A stretch of 63,315 nt of DNA. Origin: an uncultured Clostridia bacterium. Lineage in GTDB: Bacteria > Bacillota > Clostridia > Christensenellales > Christensenellaceae. This document shows positions 1 through 8,486 of this stretch, piece by piece. Each line of letters opens with the position of its first letter. Position 1 is the first letter of the stretch. The notes beneath the pieces are model-generated. The model saw only the letters and a list, made by a program, of their open reading frames with translations. It was not told the origin of the DNA and did not search any database. The position numbers and the translations under genes are program-made. The DNA is taken from positions 1 through 63,315 of the forward strand of contig CAMSSU010000004.1 of NCBI GenBank assembly GCA_947063485.1, given 5' to 3'.

Positions 1-13
1 TATCTAGTTTTCC

Positions 14-127
14 TCACTCATAACGAGAGTATGTCGCCTGACTGACATGCAGATGCTCTGCTATTTCTTTCTGCGACATATCCTTATCTTCTCGCAGCGC
101 TCGGATTCTAGAATAATTCCACTCCAT
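14..127 (-). pseudogene. XRE-family HTH regulator interrupted by an in-frame TGA
   Basis: The minus strand has a good ribosome binding site (AGAGGTGA, five bases or so before ATG at 127) followed by 37 codons of a typical XRE/Cro helix-turn-helix: RIRALRED, then SQKEIAEHL and SQATYSRYE. At the point where family members usually read YE-S/N/R-GKLD the frame has TGA, and the next codons read G-K-L-D before the window edge. So the sequence continues as an HTH after the stop, which points to a recent nonsense change (one base from CGA or TCA) rather than a chance ORF. The rest of the gene lies outside the window. TGA is a normal stop elsewhere here, so readthrough is not expected. A sequencing error is possible. 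Confidence 0.7.
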
Positions 128-158
128 AGTTCACCTCTTTTATACCTTAGCGCAAGCA

Positions 159-172
159 GAATGCGTGCATTC
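159..172. promoter_or_regulatory. Perfect inverted repeat in a divergent intergenic region
   Basis: GAATGC-GT-GCATTC lies between the broken XRE gene (minus) and the small gene at 258 (plus). An inverted repeat in this position is typical of an autoregulatory operator for the XRE protein, which is inference only. Confidence 0.4.
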
Positions 173-257
173 AATTCTATGCAATTTCCGCATACAAATA
201 CATGCCGCTGCAAAATATTTTTTGTGCCAACATAGCATTCCACAGTAGGAGGCCGCC

Positions 258-503
258 ATGAAAAAGATTGAACCCAAAGAGTTATATGCCCGCCTTGCCA
301 AGAGCATGGGCAAAACGCTGGAAGAAGTGGAGCAGAGCATGGATCAGCTGATTTGCCATATCTGGCCTTTGCTGGCCCAGGAGGACAGAGATGCCATGAG
401 CGCCGGGCAGTACCCGACGAAAGAGCAGTTTCTCCGCTATCTCACCTGGCAGACGCAGCTCGCTCTGGAGCGTACTGGAACCATCCAGGAAGAGCAGGAA
501 TAA
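258..503 (+). CDS. Small hypothetical protein, 81 aa
   Basis: I do not recognise this family. Translation is supported by AGGAGG placed seven bases before the ATG and by an intrinsic terminator immediately after the stop. The product is short, soluble, probably mostly helical and acidic at its C-terminus, with no signal peptide, membrane segment or obvious motif. It is transcribed away from the broken XRE gene, so the two may once have formed a regulator-target pair. Its downstream neighbour is convergent and unrelated. Confidence 0.65.
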   Translation: MKKIEPKELYARLAKSMGKTLEEVEQSMDQLICHIWPLLAQEDRDAMSAGQYPTKEQFLRYLTWQTQLALERTGTIQEEQE

Positions 504-506
504 AAA

Positions 507-526
507 AACCGCCCGAAGGCGGTTTT
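507..526 (+). terminator. Intrinsic terminator after the 81-aa gene
   Basis: AACCGCC-CGAA-GGCGGTTTT, a GC stem with a tetraloop and T run directly after the stop codon. The A run on the other side lets it also serve the convergent aldo/keto reductase gene. Confidence 0.85.
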
Positions 527-543
527 GCGTGCGATTTTATTGT

Positions 544-1701
544 TTACTCATACCAGCCATCCAGCTTGCTGTGCGCTAGTCTCAGCTGCCGGGTAATCTC
601 GATATGCTGCGGGCATTTCTTTTCGCATGCCCCGCAGGCGACGCAGTTTGGCTGATCGTGCCCGGCGTTTCGCTGGAACATATAGCTGCGCCGGGGCTGA
701 TCAAAGGCCTCGAACATCATGCCCTGGTTATAGAGCTGGAAGATCTGGGGAATGGCCACGCCCTTCGGGCAGGGCAGGCAGTATTCACAGCCTGTGCAGG
801 GGATGGTAACGCGGCTCTCATATGCCTGCTTGACTTTTTTGAGCAGGTCTTTTTCCTCGGGCGTCATACATCCGGCGACGGCGTCTTGTTTGGAAAAAAT
901 CTCGATATTATCCTTGAGCTGCTCCATGGTGGTTACGCCGCTCAAAATGCAGCTGACCTGCGGATAGTTATAGACATGCCGGAAAGCCCATTCCGCCGCC
1001 GAGCGCCTGACCGGGAACTGCTCATAGAGCTGGGCGACGTCTTTGGGCGTGCTGGCCAGCCCGCCGCCCCGCAGTGGCTCCATGATCACCAGCGCGCAGC
1101 CTTTTTGCCCGGCCAGCGCGATGGCCTCCTCGGTTACTTCCCGATCCACGTCCAGCAGGTTTTGCTGTACCTGGCACATGGCCCAGTCGGGATAGTAGTC
1201 CAAAATCTCCCGGAAGGTGGGCAGCTCTCCATGATAGGAGAACCCGATCCCCCCAATGAGCCCTTCGCTCTTAAATTTCTCAAACTCGCCGATGACATCC
1301 ATCTGCTGGATGCCCGGCCAATCTTTCTTCTGAATATTATGAATCAGGTACACATCCAGATAATCTGTGCGCAGTTTTTTCAGCGTGTTCTCCAGATTCC
1401 GGCGGATCTCGCCCTTGTCTTTCATGACGGCAAAGGGCTGCTTGGTCGCGATATGCACCCTCTGGCGATATCCGCCGTCCAGCGCCTCGCCTACCAGCGA
1501 TTCGCTCATCTGGCGGTGATACCCATAGGCAGTATCGAAATAGTTCACGCCGTGATCCGCCGCATACTGGATCATCTCGATGGCCTTTTCGCGATCGATC
1601 TCAACCGAGCCATCCGCCTTTTCCCGGCGGGGCAGGCGCATACACCCCATGCCAAAGAGCGAGACATCGAACCCCATCTTTCCATAAGGCCTGTATTGCA
1701 T
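544..1701 (-). CDS. Aldo/keto reductase with C-terminal ferredoxin domain
   Basis: 385 aa. The N-terminal 280 residues are an aldo/keto reductase barrel: FGMGCMRLP near residue 16, FDTAYGYH near 55-62 (the Asp and Tyr of the catalytic tetrad), an ATKQP Lys near 87 and LIHN His near 121. The C-terminus has two cysteine clusters, CTGCEYCLPCP at about 302-312 and CVACGACEKKCP at about 353-364, fitting 4Fe-4S binding. This is the oxidoreductase group often annotated as aldo/keto reductase with 4Fe-4S domain (COG1453-like). The natural substrate is unknown. It is a single-gene unit, convergent with the 81-aa gene. Its promoter has an unusually long spacer (see the promoter entry). The start has no strong alternative. 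Confidence 0.9.
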   Translation of the reverse strand: MQYRPYGKMGFDVSLFGMGCMRLPRREKADGSVEIDREKAIEMIQYAADHGVNYFDTAYGYHRQMSESLVGEALDGGYRQRVHIATKQPFAVMKDKGEIRRNLENTLKKLRTDYLDVYLIHNIQKKDWPGIQQMDVIGEFEKFKSEGLIGGIGFSYHGELPTFREILDYYPDWAMCQVQQNLLDVDREVTEEAIALAGQKGCALVIMEPLRGGGLASTPKDVAQLYEQFPVRRSAAEWAFRHVYNYPQVSCILSGVTTMEQLKDNIEIFSKQDAVAGCMTPEEKDLLKKVKQAYESRVTIPCTGCEYCLPCPKGVAIPQIFQLYNQGMMFEAFDQPRRSYMFQRNAGHDQPNCVACGACEKKCPQHIEITRQLRLAHSKLDGWYE

Positions 1702-1740
1702 GTTTCTCTTCCTCCTATTTTGTTGTGGCAGTATAGATTC

Positions 1741-1771
1741 ATTTTACTGCATAAAGTGTGCTTGAAGTCAA
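1741..1771 (-). promoter_or_regulatory. Promoter of the aldo/keto reductase with 19-bp spacer
   Basis: On the minus strand TTGACT (1766-1771) and TAAAAT (1741-1746) are separated by 19 bp. Overlapping the -35 is a dyad GTGCTTGA-AG-TCAAGCAC at 1757-1774. Stretched 19-20 bp spacers are characteristic of promoters activated by MerR-family regulators; that assignment is inference, and no MerR gene is in the window. Confidence 0.55.
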
Positions 1772-1876
1772 GCACTGTTTGGCCGGCGCAGTTGTGATAA
1801 AAAAGTGATTGGCGGGAAATGATAAAAAGGAAGTGCAAAAACTTCATAATCCAGACACAAATAGAGATTGACGGCA

Positions 1877-1885
1877 TGTTATAAT
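1877..1885 (+). promoter_or_regulatory. Extended -10 promoter of the epimerase gene
   Basis: TG-T-TATAAT (TATAAT at 1880-1885) lies 20 bases before the start codon of the epimerase gene, with no convincing -35. AGGAGGTG follows as ribosome binding site. Confidence 0.6.
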
Positions 1886-1905
1886 GAGGAAAAGGAGGTG
1901 CAAAG

Positions 1906-2916
1906 ATGCGTGCTCTATACTTACTTACCGGCGCGGCCGGCCATCTGGGGACGGCCCTGGCGCATCAATTATCCGAGCGCGGCTGCGCGGTTCGGGCTCT
2001 GGTCCTTCCAAGCGATACCAACGCGGCTCATCTCGCCGCCCTGCCCGGCGTGGAGGTGCTTTGCGGCGATATTTGCGACGCCCAAAGCCTCGAGCCTTTT
2101 TTTGCCAACCCGGACGATAGGGATCTGATCGTGATCCACGCCGCCGGCGTTGTCTCTATCGCCTCCCGGCATATTCAGAGCGTCCACGACGTCAACGTTG
2201 GCGGCACAAAAAATATTCTGGCACTCTGCCAAAAGCATAAGGTAAAGCGCCTCGTATACGTCAGCTCGGTGCACGCGATTCCAGAGGCGCCCGCAGGGAC
2301 AACCATCTGCGAAGCACAGCAATTCGACCCTTCTGCCGTCTGCGGGCTTTATGCCAAAACCAAAGCCGAGGCAACGCAATGCGTGCTGGATGCCGCCAGG
2401 GCTGGGCTGAATGCCTGCGTCGTGCATCCTTCCGGCATCATCGGCCCCTACGACTATGGCCGCGGCCACTTGACGCAGCTGATCCTGGATTATCTGCGCG
2501 GGAGGCTGACGGCGTGCGTCAAGGGCGGCTACGATTTTGTAGACGTCCGGGATGTGGCGGCGGGTATTTTGGCTTGCTGTGAACGGGGCGAGGCCGGCGC
2601 ATGTTATATTCTCTCCGGGCAGTATGTCTGTGTCCAGGATCTCCTCTTCCGGCTGCACCAACTGACGGGAAAGCACGCCATCAAGACGGTTCTCCCGCTC
2701 TGGTTCGCGCGGCTGACCGCGCCGCTCAGCGAGCTGTACTATAAGATACTGCGCCAGCCGCCGCTCTATACGGCATATTCCCTTTATACGATTTCCTCCA
2801 ACGCGGCGTTTTCCCACGAAAAGGCGTCCCGCCAGCTTGGATATCAGCCCAGGGCGCTGGATGAAACACTTTTGGATACCGTTCACTGGCTCAAGCAGCA
2901 GCGACGCATTCCATAA
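1906..2916 (+). CDS. NAD-dependent epimerase/dehydratase family protein (extended SDR)
   Basis: 336 aa. The N-terminal nucleotide-binding loop reads TGAAGHLG (residues 8-15). The catalytic pair of the extended short-chain dehydrogenases is visible as YAKTK near residue 148, preceded by VYVSSVHA. After the catalytic motif, HPSGIIGPYDYG is the usual substrate-domain signature of the DFR/3-beta-HSD-like branch. Sugar-nucleotide, flavonoid-like or sterol-like substrates are all possible, so no specific reaction is claimed. AAAAGGAGGTG precedes the ATG. It is a single gene with its own extended -10 promoter and terminator, divergent from the aldo/keto reductase; the shared intergenic region could allow co-regulation of the two redox enzymes. 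Confidence 0.85.
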   Translation: MRALYLLTGAAGHLGTALAHQLSERGCAVRALVLPSDTNAAHLAALPGVEVLCGDICDAQSLEPFFANPDDRDLIVIHAAGVVSIASRHIQSVHDVNVGGTKNILALCQKHKVKRLVYVSSVHAIPEAPAGTTICEAQQFDPSAVCGLYAKTKAEATQCVLDAARAGLNACVVHPSGIIGPYDYGRGHLTQLILDYLRGRLTACVKGGYDFVDVRDVAAGILACCERGEAGACYILSGQYVCVQDLLFRLHQLTGKHAIKTVLPLWFARLTAPLSELYYKILRQPPLYTAYSLYTISSNAAFSHEKASRQLGYQPRALDETLLDTVHWLKQQRRIP

Positions 2917-2920
2917 AAAA

Positions 2921-2943
2921 AGCGGCAGGTATTGCCGCTTTTT
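2921..2943 (+). terminator. Intrinsic terminator after the epimerase gene
   Basis: AGCGGCA-ggtat-TGCCGCT followed by a T run begins four bases after the stop codon. Confidence 0.85.
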
Positions 2944-2976
2944 GATTGCTTTTCTTCGCCTCACATCTTTCATCTG

Positions 2977-3005
2977 TTGAAATTATGTTGCCAAAATGTT
3001 ACACT
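2977..3005 (+). promoter_or_regulatory. Sigma-A-type promoter of the large membrane protein
   Basis: TTGAAA (2977-2982), 17-bp spacer, TACACT (3000-3005), 38 bases before the ATG at 3044. Confidence 0.6.
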
Positions 3006-3043
3006 AAAAGACAACTATGTGCTATTAGAAAGATGAAACTGCA

Positions 3044-5578
3044 ATGAACCTACTTTTATTCTTACTCTATGCTTTGGGCTTTTCTTATGCGCTCTTTGGG
3101 ATCATCGACTCCCTGCAAAAAAAGCAGCGCGCCCTGGAGAGCCTATTCTGGGCCGCTGCTGCGGCGCTTGTCAACACAACGCTGCTCGCTACTGCGATGG
3201 CCATGCTGGGTATCTACCGTTTTTGGCTGCTGCTTGCCATTCAATACGGCGAAGTGCTAATTGCCGCATTTATTGCCGCGCGCAAAAAAGTGCTCTATGC
3301 ACCCAGAGCCTTTTTCCTGCGCCTGAAATCCTATCATTTCCGTGTGCTTCCCGCCGTCATTTTAGCCGTGGCTTTCGCGCTTTATGCGCTCTTCCCCTCT
3401 AATTTTATGATGAGCGGCCGAGATCAGGGCATCTATATTATCCACGGCATCCACATCTCGGAATCCGGCAAATATGCCTATGATTCAGATGAGTTTTTAA
3501 ATGAAAATTATCATGAGCACCGGCTCGTGATTCAGCTTGGCTATCCCGCCTTCTATTCGGATTATTCCAGAGCTGCCTATGTTCCCGAATACACAGAGTA
3601 TCTTTTTGGCGAGGCATTTTCCGCTCCGGAATACGGCGACATTACGCCGCAGTTTATGCCTGCCTTCCCCGCACTTTTGGCCGTCGGTTATGATATTGGC
3701 GGTCTCTCTGTGCTTTTCCGGGCGAACTCCATTGTCGCAGTATTCTCTCTGCTGGCACTCTACTATTTCGCCCAGCGTTTCTTCGGCAAAAAGACGGCCT
3801 GCATCGCACTGCTGTTCCTGGCGCTCTGCCCCGCCCAGATCTGGACGGCGCGCATTACGCTGACGGAAATTTTGGCACAGTTTTTCTTTTTCACGGCGTC
3901 CTACCTTTTTGCTGCCGGTTGGGGGCAGGAGCGCCGGGGCGCATCGCTTTTGGGCGGAGCCCTGCTGGGCGTCAGCCTGCTGGCGCGCATCGATACCTAT
4001 ATCTATGGCCTGGGGCTGTTCTTTGTCGCCGCATATCTGGCCATCTGGGACCGCCGCAAATTCTCCTATCTGCTGCCTGGCGTCTATGCCTATACTGCGT
4101 TTGCCGTTTTTTCCGGCTTCTGGGCACTGCTGTGTGTGCGCCCCTATTTTGTGGATCTATACCGAACCGGCTCGCTCAAGCTGATCCTTTTTGCCAACGC
4201 CGCTCTTTTGGCTATCGTCGTACTCTGCGCCATTCTGGGCCGTTTCCTGAACCGAAAAAAGGCGTGCAAAGACTGGATGAGCGCCCTTTTTGCCAGCCGC
4301 GGCGGCGCGGTCTGCATTGCCGGCGCATTCATTCTGGCCTGCCTCTACCTATATTTCATCCGCCCGCTTCCTCTGATGCAGGTGGAAGGCAGTTTCTCCA
4401 ATCAATCCGAAACTATGAAGCAGCTTCAGCGGATCTTCTACTCCCGCTCTCTCATTGAATTTGGCTGGTATACCTCGGTTACCGCCATTCTCTTCAGCAT
4501 TTTTGGCCTTTACCGCCTGTTGCGCAATCAGCGCCAAAGTGTCTCCCGGCTGATGGTTTTCTTCGCGCTTTCCATCTCCAACCTGATGGTTTATCTGTAT
4601 AACCCCGCTATTTACCCGGATCATATCTGGGTTTCCCGCAGATGGCTCAGCGTTTGCATGCCTTTGATTTTCCTGCTGGGAGCTTATGGCATTGCGCAGA
4701 TCAAACTCCCCAAAATAAAGCAGATGGGTAACCGCATTGTGCGCCTGGCCTGCGTTCTAGTGGTGTCGGTATTCCTAATCTATCAGTCTACGCCCTTCCT
4801 GTTTGTGAAAATTTTGGGCGGTGTGGCCAATCAATATGAGTGTTTATCTTCTGATTTAGAAGATAAGAATATTTATCTTACACCGCACAGCGAATATGCT
4901 GCTTATCTACGCTTCTTCTATCATAAAAATGTCTATCTATTCAATTCAAAAAAAGTTACCACCTTGTCAATAAAAGAATTTATCGAAAAATATGGCTGCC
5001 TCAATTATATCGGCGAGAGCCCCTACGCTTTTATTGATGCCTTCGAATTCGACGTGGAGCTAGCCGCCTCGCACGAAATTTCCGGCCCCTATCTACCCAC
5101 TTTAATCGGCTCTTATCCACGGGAGTGCAACCAGATCACCTTCCCAGCAAATATTTATCGCGTTTCGTCCTCTGACAATCCTGAAACTTCACATCTATCT
5201 CTCTCCATGTTTTCCAGTTTGGGTAAATCCACAGAATCAAGCGATAATGTTCTTATTTCAGATGGGAGCGGTAATGCACTGCTTTATGGACCCTATATCG
5301 CTTTGGATGCTGGAGAGTATATCGCTGAAATCACTTTCCGCCTGCCTGACAGCGCAGAAGGAAAAGCGGCGCATATCGATTATGCAGTCGCCCAAACTTC
5401 CTCTTCGCCCGTCAAGCTATACGCATCCAATTTCTCCCTGGGCGATACCTACACACTGCGTATGCCTGTTTCTTTAGAAGAAGACGCCTCAGATTTTGAA
5501 CTTCGGGTTTTTCCCATGCCGGGAGTGGCCTTGGAAGTAACCGAAGTTTCACTGCATAAAACAGGGCCGCAATCCTAG
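3044..5578 (+). CDS. Large polytopic membrane protein, GT-C glycosyltransferase-like
   Basis: 844 aa with about a dozen hydrophobic segments over the first 590 residues and a soluble C-terminal domain of about 250 residues. GRDQGIYIIHG near residue 126 sits in the first large extracytoplasmic loop, where GT-C enzymes (PMT/ArnT-like) carry acidic catalytic residues; a later TLTEILAQFFFF segment also fits that fold. GT-C enzymes use polyprenyl-phosphate sugars on the outer face of the membrane, which suits the polysaccharide genes downstream. The exact family is not recognised. The last third (from about 4.8 kb) is visibly more AT-rich than the first two thirds. The start is the only good Met before the first membrane helix, though its ribosome binding site is weak. 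Confidence 0.6.
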   Translation: MNLLLFLLYALGFSYALFGIIDSLQKKQRALESLFWAAAAALVNTTLLATAMAMLGIYRFWLLLAIQYGEVLIAAFIAARKKVLYAPRAFFLRLKSYHFRVLPAVILAVAFALYALFPSNFMMSGRDQGIYIIHGIHISESGKYAYDSDEFLNENYHEHRLVIQLGYPAFYSDYSRAAYVPEYTEYLFGEAFSAPEYGDITPQFMPAFPALLAVGYDIGGLSVLFRANSIVAVFSLLALYYFAQRFFGKKTACIALLFLALCPAQIWTARITLTEILAQFFFFTASYLFAAGWGQERRGASLLGGALLGVSLLARIDTYIYGLGLFFVAAYLAIWDRRKFSYLLPGVYAYTAFAVFSGFWALLCVRPYFVDLYRTGSLKLILFANAALLAIVVLCAILGRFLNRKKACKDWMSALFASRGGAVCIAGAFILACLYLYFIRPLPLMQVEGSFSNQSETMKQLQRIFYSRSLIEFGWYTSVTAILFSIFGLYRLLRNQRQSVSRLMVFFALSISNLMVYLYNPAIYPDHIWVSRRWLSVCMPLIFLLGAYGIAQIKLPKIKQMGNRIVRLACVLVVSVFLIYQSTPFLFVKILGGVANQYECLSSDLEDKNIYLTPHSEYAAYLRFFYHKNVYLFNSKKVTTLSIKEFIEKYGCLNYIGESPYAFIDAFEFDVELAASHEISGPYLPTLIGSYPRECNQITFPANIYRVSSSDNPETSHLSLSMFSSLGKSTESSDNVLISDGSGNALLYGPYIALDAGEYIAEITFRLPDSAEGKAAHIDYAVAQTSSSPVKLYASNFSLGDTYTLRMPVSLEEDASDFELRVFPMPGVALEVTEVSLHKTGPQS

Positions 5579-5611
5579 GCCAGGAGCGGTTTCCAAAAAG
5601 TAAAACTAAAA

Positions 5612-5640
5612 AATCCGCAATACCCTGCGTATTGCGGATT
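5612..5640. terminator. Bidirectional terminator between convergent genes
   Basis: AATCCGCAATAC-cctgc-GTATTGCGGATT is a perfect 12-bp stem with A run before and T run after. It can end both the large membrane protein transcript and the convergent ugd transcript. Confidence 0.9.
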
Positions 5641-5651
5641 TTTCATCTCTT

Positions 5652-6977
5652 TTAATTTGGACGGCCGACGCCGTGGTAATCGAAAAGCTCCCTTGCCTGT
5701 TTGTTTTTGGCAAACACATTGCGCAGATCGAAAAACAGTTTTCCCCTCATCAGCCCGCTGACTTTTCCCAGATCTGCTCCTCTGAACTGATGCCACTCGG
5801 TCATGAGCACCAGCGCATCTGCATCCTTTGCCGCATCGTATTCGTCCTGGCAGTATGTGATCTGGCGCTCAAACTCTTTCAGACGCCATTTCGCCTCCCG
5901 CATTCCCTGGGGGCAGTAGGCGCGGATGTGCATCCCAGCCTGAGCCAGCTTGGCGATGATATCCAGCGCGGGCGCATCCCGCATGTCGTCTGTCTCGGGT
6001 TTAAAGGAGAGCCCCCAGAATGCGATGGTATTGCTCCCATCTGGCAGTACCTGCAAAATCCGCTCTGCCATGCGCGCTTTCTGCTTGGCGTTGGCCTGGA
6101 TGGCCGCCTGAACGACCATCATCTCTTCGCCGTGCTTTTTGGCGATATCTACAATCGCCCGGGTATCCTTTGGAAAACAGGAGCCGCCGTAACCCGGCCC
6201 CGCATGCAAGAATTTAGGCGAGATTCTCCCATCCATGCCCATGCCCCTGGCGATCTCCTGCACATCCGCTCCAACCTGATCCGCCAGCAACGCCATTTCG
6301 TTGATGAAGGAGATTTTCACCGCCAAAAATGCGTTGGAGGCGTATTTGATCATCTCGGCCGTCTCCAGGTTGGTAAATAGAAAGGGCGTCTGGTTGATAT
6401 AGAGCACATCGTAGACCTGGCGCATGATCTCTGCCGCCCGCTCACTCTCGGTCCCGATGACGACGCGATCCGGCCGCAGGCAATCCTGCACGGCTTTCCC
6501 CTCCCGCAGAAATTCGGGATTGGAAACCACATCAAATGCAAAATTTTCGCCGCGCTTTTCCAGCTCCTGCTGGATGATGGCGCGCACATATTTTCCCGTC
6601 CCGACGGGCACTGTGGATTTATCGACGATCACCCGGTAGCCATCCATAAACTGCCCGATCTGCCGGGCGACCTGCTCGACATAGTGCAGATCTGCGCTGC
6701 CGTCTTCCTGAGGCGGCGTGCCCACCGCGATGAAAATGACCTCGCTTCCCAGCACGGCGCTCTGCATATCCGAAGTAAACCGCAGCCTGCCCTGGCTCAT
6801 ATTCTTATCCAGAAGCTCTTTGAGCCCCGGCTCATAGATGGGCAAAATGCCCTGGCGCAGCCGCTCTATTTTCTGCACATCCACATCCATGCACACGGCC
6901 TGCATGCCAAATTCAGCCAGAATCACGCCCTGAACCAGGCCGACATAGCCCGTTCCAATCACTGCAATATTTTTCAT
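5652..6977 (-). CDS. ugd: UDP-glucose 6-dehydrogenase family
   Basis: 441 aa, the usual family length. Oxidises UDP-glucose to UDP-glucuronate with two NAD, supplying acidic sugar for envelope polysaccharide. The NAD-binding loop is GTGYVG at residues 8-13, the STVPVGT segment is near 121-127, and the catalytic cysteine is C267 in GGSCFPKDT. A related GDP-mannose or UDP-N-acetyl sugar dehydrogenase cannot be ruled out from sequence reading alone, but the GMGMDGRI and GPGYGGSCFPKD motifs fit UGD/TuaD best. It is the last gene of the minus-strand polysaccharide operon, starting 12 bases after the flippase stop. Confidence 0.9.
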   Translation of the reverse strand: MKNIAVIGTGYVGLVQGVILAEFGMQAVCMDVDVQKIERLRQGILPIYEPGLKELLDKNMSQGRLRFTSDMQSAVLGSEVIFIAVGTPPQEDGSADLHYVEQVARQIGQFMDGYRVIVDKSTVPVGTGKYVRAIIQQELEKRGENFAFDVVSNPEFLREGKAVQDCLRPDRVVIGTESERAAEIMRQVYDVLYINQTPFLFTNLETAEMIKYASNAFLAVKISFINEMALLADQVGADVQEIARGMGMDGRISPKFLHAGPGYGGSCFPKDTRAIVDIAKKHGEEMMVVQAAIQANAKQKARMAERILQVLPDGSNTIAFWGLSFKPETDDMRDAPALDIIAKLAQAGMHIRAYCPQGMREAKWRLKEFERQITYCQDEYDAAKDADALVLMTEWHQFRGADLGKVSGLMRGKLFFDLRNVFAKNKQARELFDYHGVGRPN

Positions 6978-6989
6978 CGCTTCTCCAAT

Positions 6990-8468
6990 CTAATTTTCCT
7001 TCTGGGAAGTTCCTTCCTGCTCGGGTGAGGTCTTTTTCCTATGCACTATGCCCTTGATCTGCTCAATTTCCAAAAGTTTGCAGAAAACCAGAATAAGCAG
7101 ACAAAGCCCGTAAAGCACAAGATAAATCAGCGCTAGCATCGCAAGACCCATCTTGGGCAGAATTGCAAAAAGCGCTCTTGTCGCCCCAAACAGCACAAGA
7201 TTAACTAGCAGAAGATAGAGGTGCTTTTTCTCAAAAACATTCCCAAACAGCCGAACCACCATACCTGCTACAATGAAAAGTGCCGCAACTGAGCTGATCA
7301 GCGTCGCTCCAGCCATTCCAATTATCGAATAGGCCTTTGTCAGAAAAATGGCAAGCCCAAAATAGAGTACAGCAAGGCCTATAGCCAACAAAGCCGTAAA
7401 ACGCTCCCGCCCTGTGGCAGAGACAATCATGCAAAAGATCATCAGCAGACCCAGGCAAAAGACACCCAACGCCAAAAGTGAAAGTGTTGGCCCAGCTACA
7501 GCATATTCCAGCCGGTAAAAGCTTTGCAAAACCGCACTGGAAGAACCACACAAAATAGCTACAATAGGCAAAACTAGCGCTAAAACTACCGAGATCACAG
7601 CGCGAATTGCACTGGCCGCCTTCTTATGTTCCCCTTGGGCGCGATACCGGGAAACCACCGGCAGAACTACCAGAAAAAACGCCGTCATCAGATGATAGGG
7701 CACTTTGGAAAAGGTAGAGGCTCCAGTATAAAAGCCAACCAGCTGGTTATCTGCCGTAATGGCCTTGACAAAAAGCGTATCCATATTAACGATAATTGAA
7801 CCAACGCTAAAGAGCAAAGAATAGCTCAAAGTGCTTTTCGCATATGCCTTCAGCCCAATTTTTTCCCCACCGCCCTGGTAAAGCCGCCGGTGCCGCCAGA
7901 GCAACACCATCGCAACCATGCAGACGACTAGCGCCGCCAGAAAAAAGCCCGCTTCCGTTCCTAGAATAGGATCTGCAAAGACAAACGCCACCAACGGAAT
8001 GACTGACAGCTTGAGCAACGGATAGACTGAGACAATTCCTGCCTCCACCTGGAACATGCGAAAACCATTAAACACGCCCAATGCAACAATATAGAGGCCA
8101 GTGAACGGGATGATAAACGCCGTATAGCGGACATACTTTGTCAGCTCCGCATCGTTTAAAATATGTGCAATGCCTGACGCGCCAAAGAAATTCACTACAA
8201 AGACCAGCACAATCATCACACTTTGAAAAAACAGCCCTTTTCTGACCAGATCTTTTTTATCATACATATCCTGCGAGATTCCGCGAGAAAGCGCCTGACG
8301 AGCGCCGTTATCCAAGAATAGATAATCAAAATCCAGCAGCGTAACCAGCGTGCCGACAATTCCATACTCTGCCGGTGTCAGCGCCTTCCCCAGAAAAAAG
8401 TGAATAGCATAGCTACTAATCACCAGCAATATTTTACTGATGCTGTGAAGAAAAATCCCTTTGAACAC
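6990..8468 (-). CDS. Polysaccharide flippase (Wzx/MATE-like, oligosaccharide flippase family)
   Basis: 492 aa, almost entirely hydrophobic with roughly 12-14 predicted transmembrane helices. The N-terminus (SKILLVISSYAIHFFLGKALTP) and the GxxxA/ARQALS region look like the polysaccharide biosynthesis flippase family, which moves lipid-linked oligosaccharide across the membrane. The C-terminal tail is basic and cytoplasmic. It lies between a GT4 glycosyltransferase (18-base gap) and ugd, consistent with one capsule or exopolysaccharide unit. Base composition is somewhat more AT-rich than neighbouring housekeeping genes, as is common in polysaccharide loci. Confidence 0.85.
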   Translation of the reverse strand: MFKGIFLHSISKILLVISSYAIHFFLGKALTPAEYGIVGTLVTLLDFDYLFLDNGARQALSRGISQDMYDKKDLVRKGLFFQSVMIVLVFVVNFFGASGIAHILNDAELTKYVRYTAFIIPFTGLYIVALGVFNGFRMFQVEAGIVSVYPLLKLSVIPLVAFVFADPILGTEAGFFLAALVVCMVAMVLLWRHRRLYQGGGEKIGLKAYAKSTLSYSLLFSVGSIIVNMDTLFVKAITADNQLVGFYTGASTFSKVPYHLMTAFFLVVLPVVSRYRAQGEHKKAASAIRAVISVVLALVLPIVAILCGSSSAVLQSFYRLEYAVAGPTLSLLALGVFCLGLLMIFCMIVSATGRERFTALLAIGLAVLYFGLAIFLTKAYSIIGMAGATLISSVAALFIVAGMVVRLFGNVFEKKHLYLLLVNLVLFGATRALFAILPKMGLAMLALIYLVLYGLCLLILVFCKLLEIEQIKGIVHRKKTSPEQEGTSQKEN

Positions 8469-8486
8469 GCCTGACTCCTTTCCCGG

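Noticed and set aside
14-16. TGA recoded as an amino acid
   Set aside because: TGA ends several intact genes here (GT2 at 9632, the 82-aa gene at 18883, gatA at 38177, rmuC at 59683), so the code is standard.
604-1797. 397-codon plus-strand frame opposite the aldo/keto reductase
   Set aside because: Antisense shadow without recognisable motifs or start signal.
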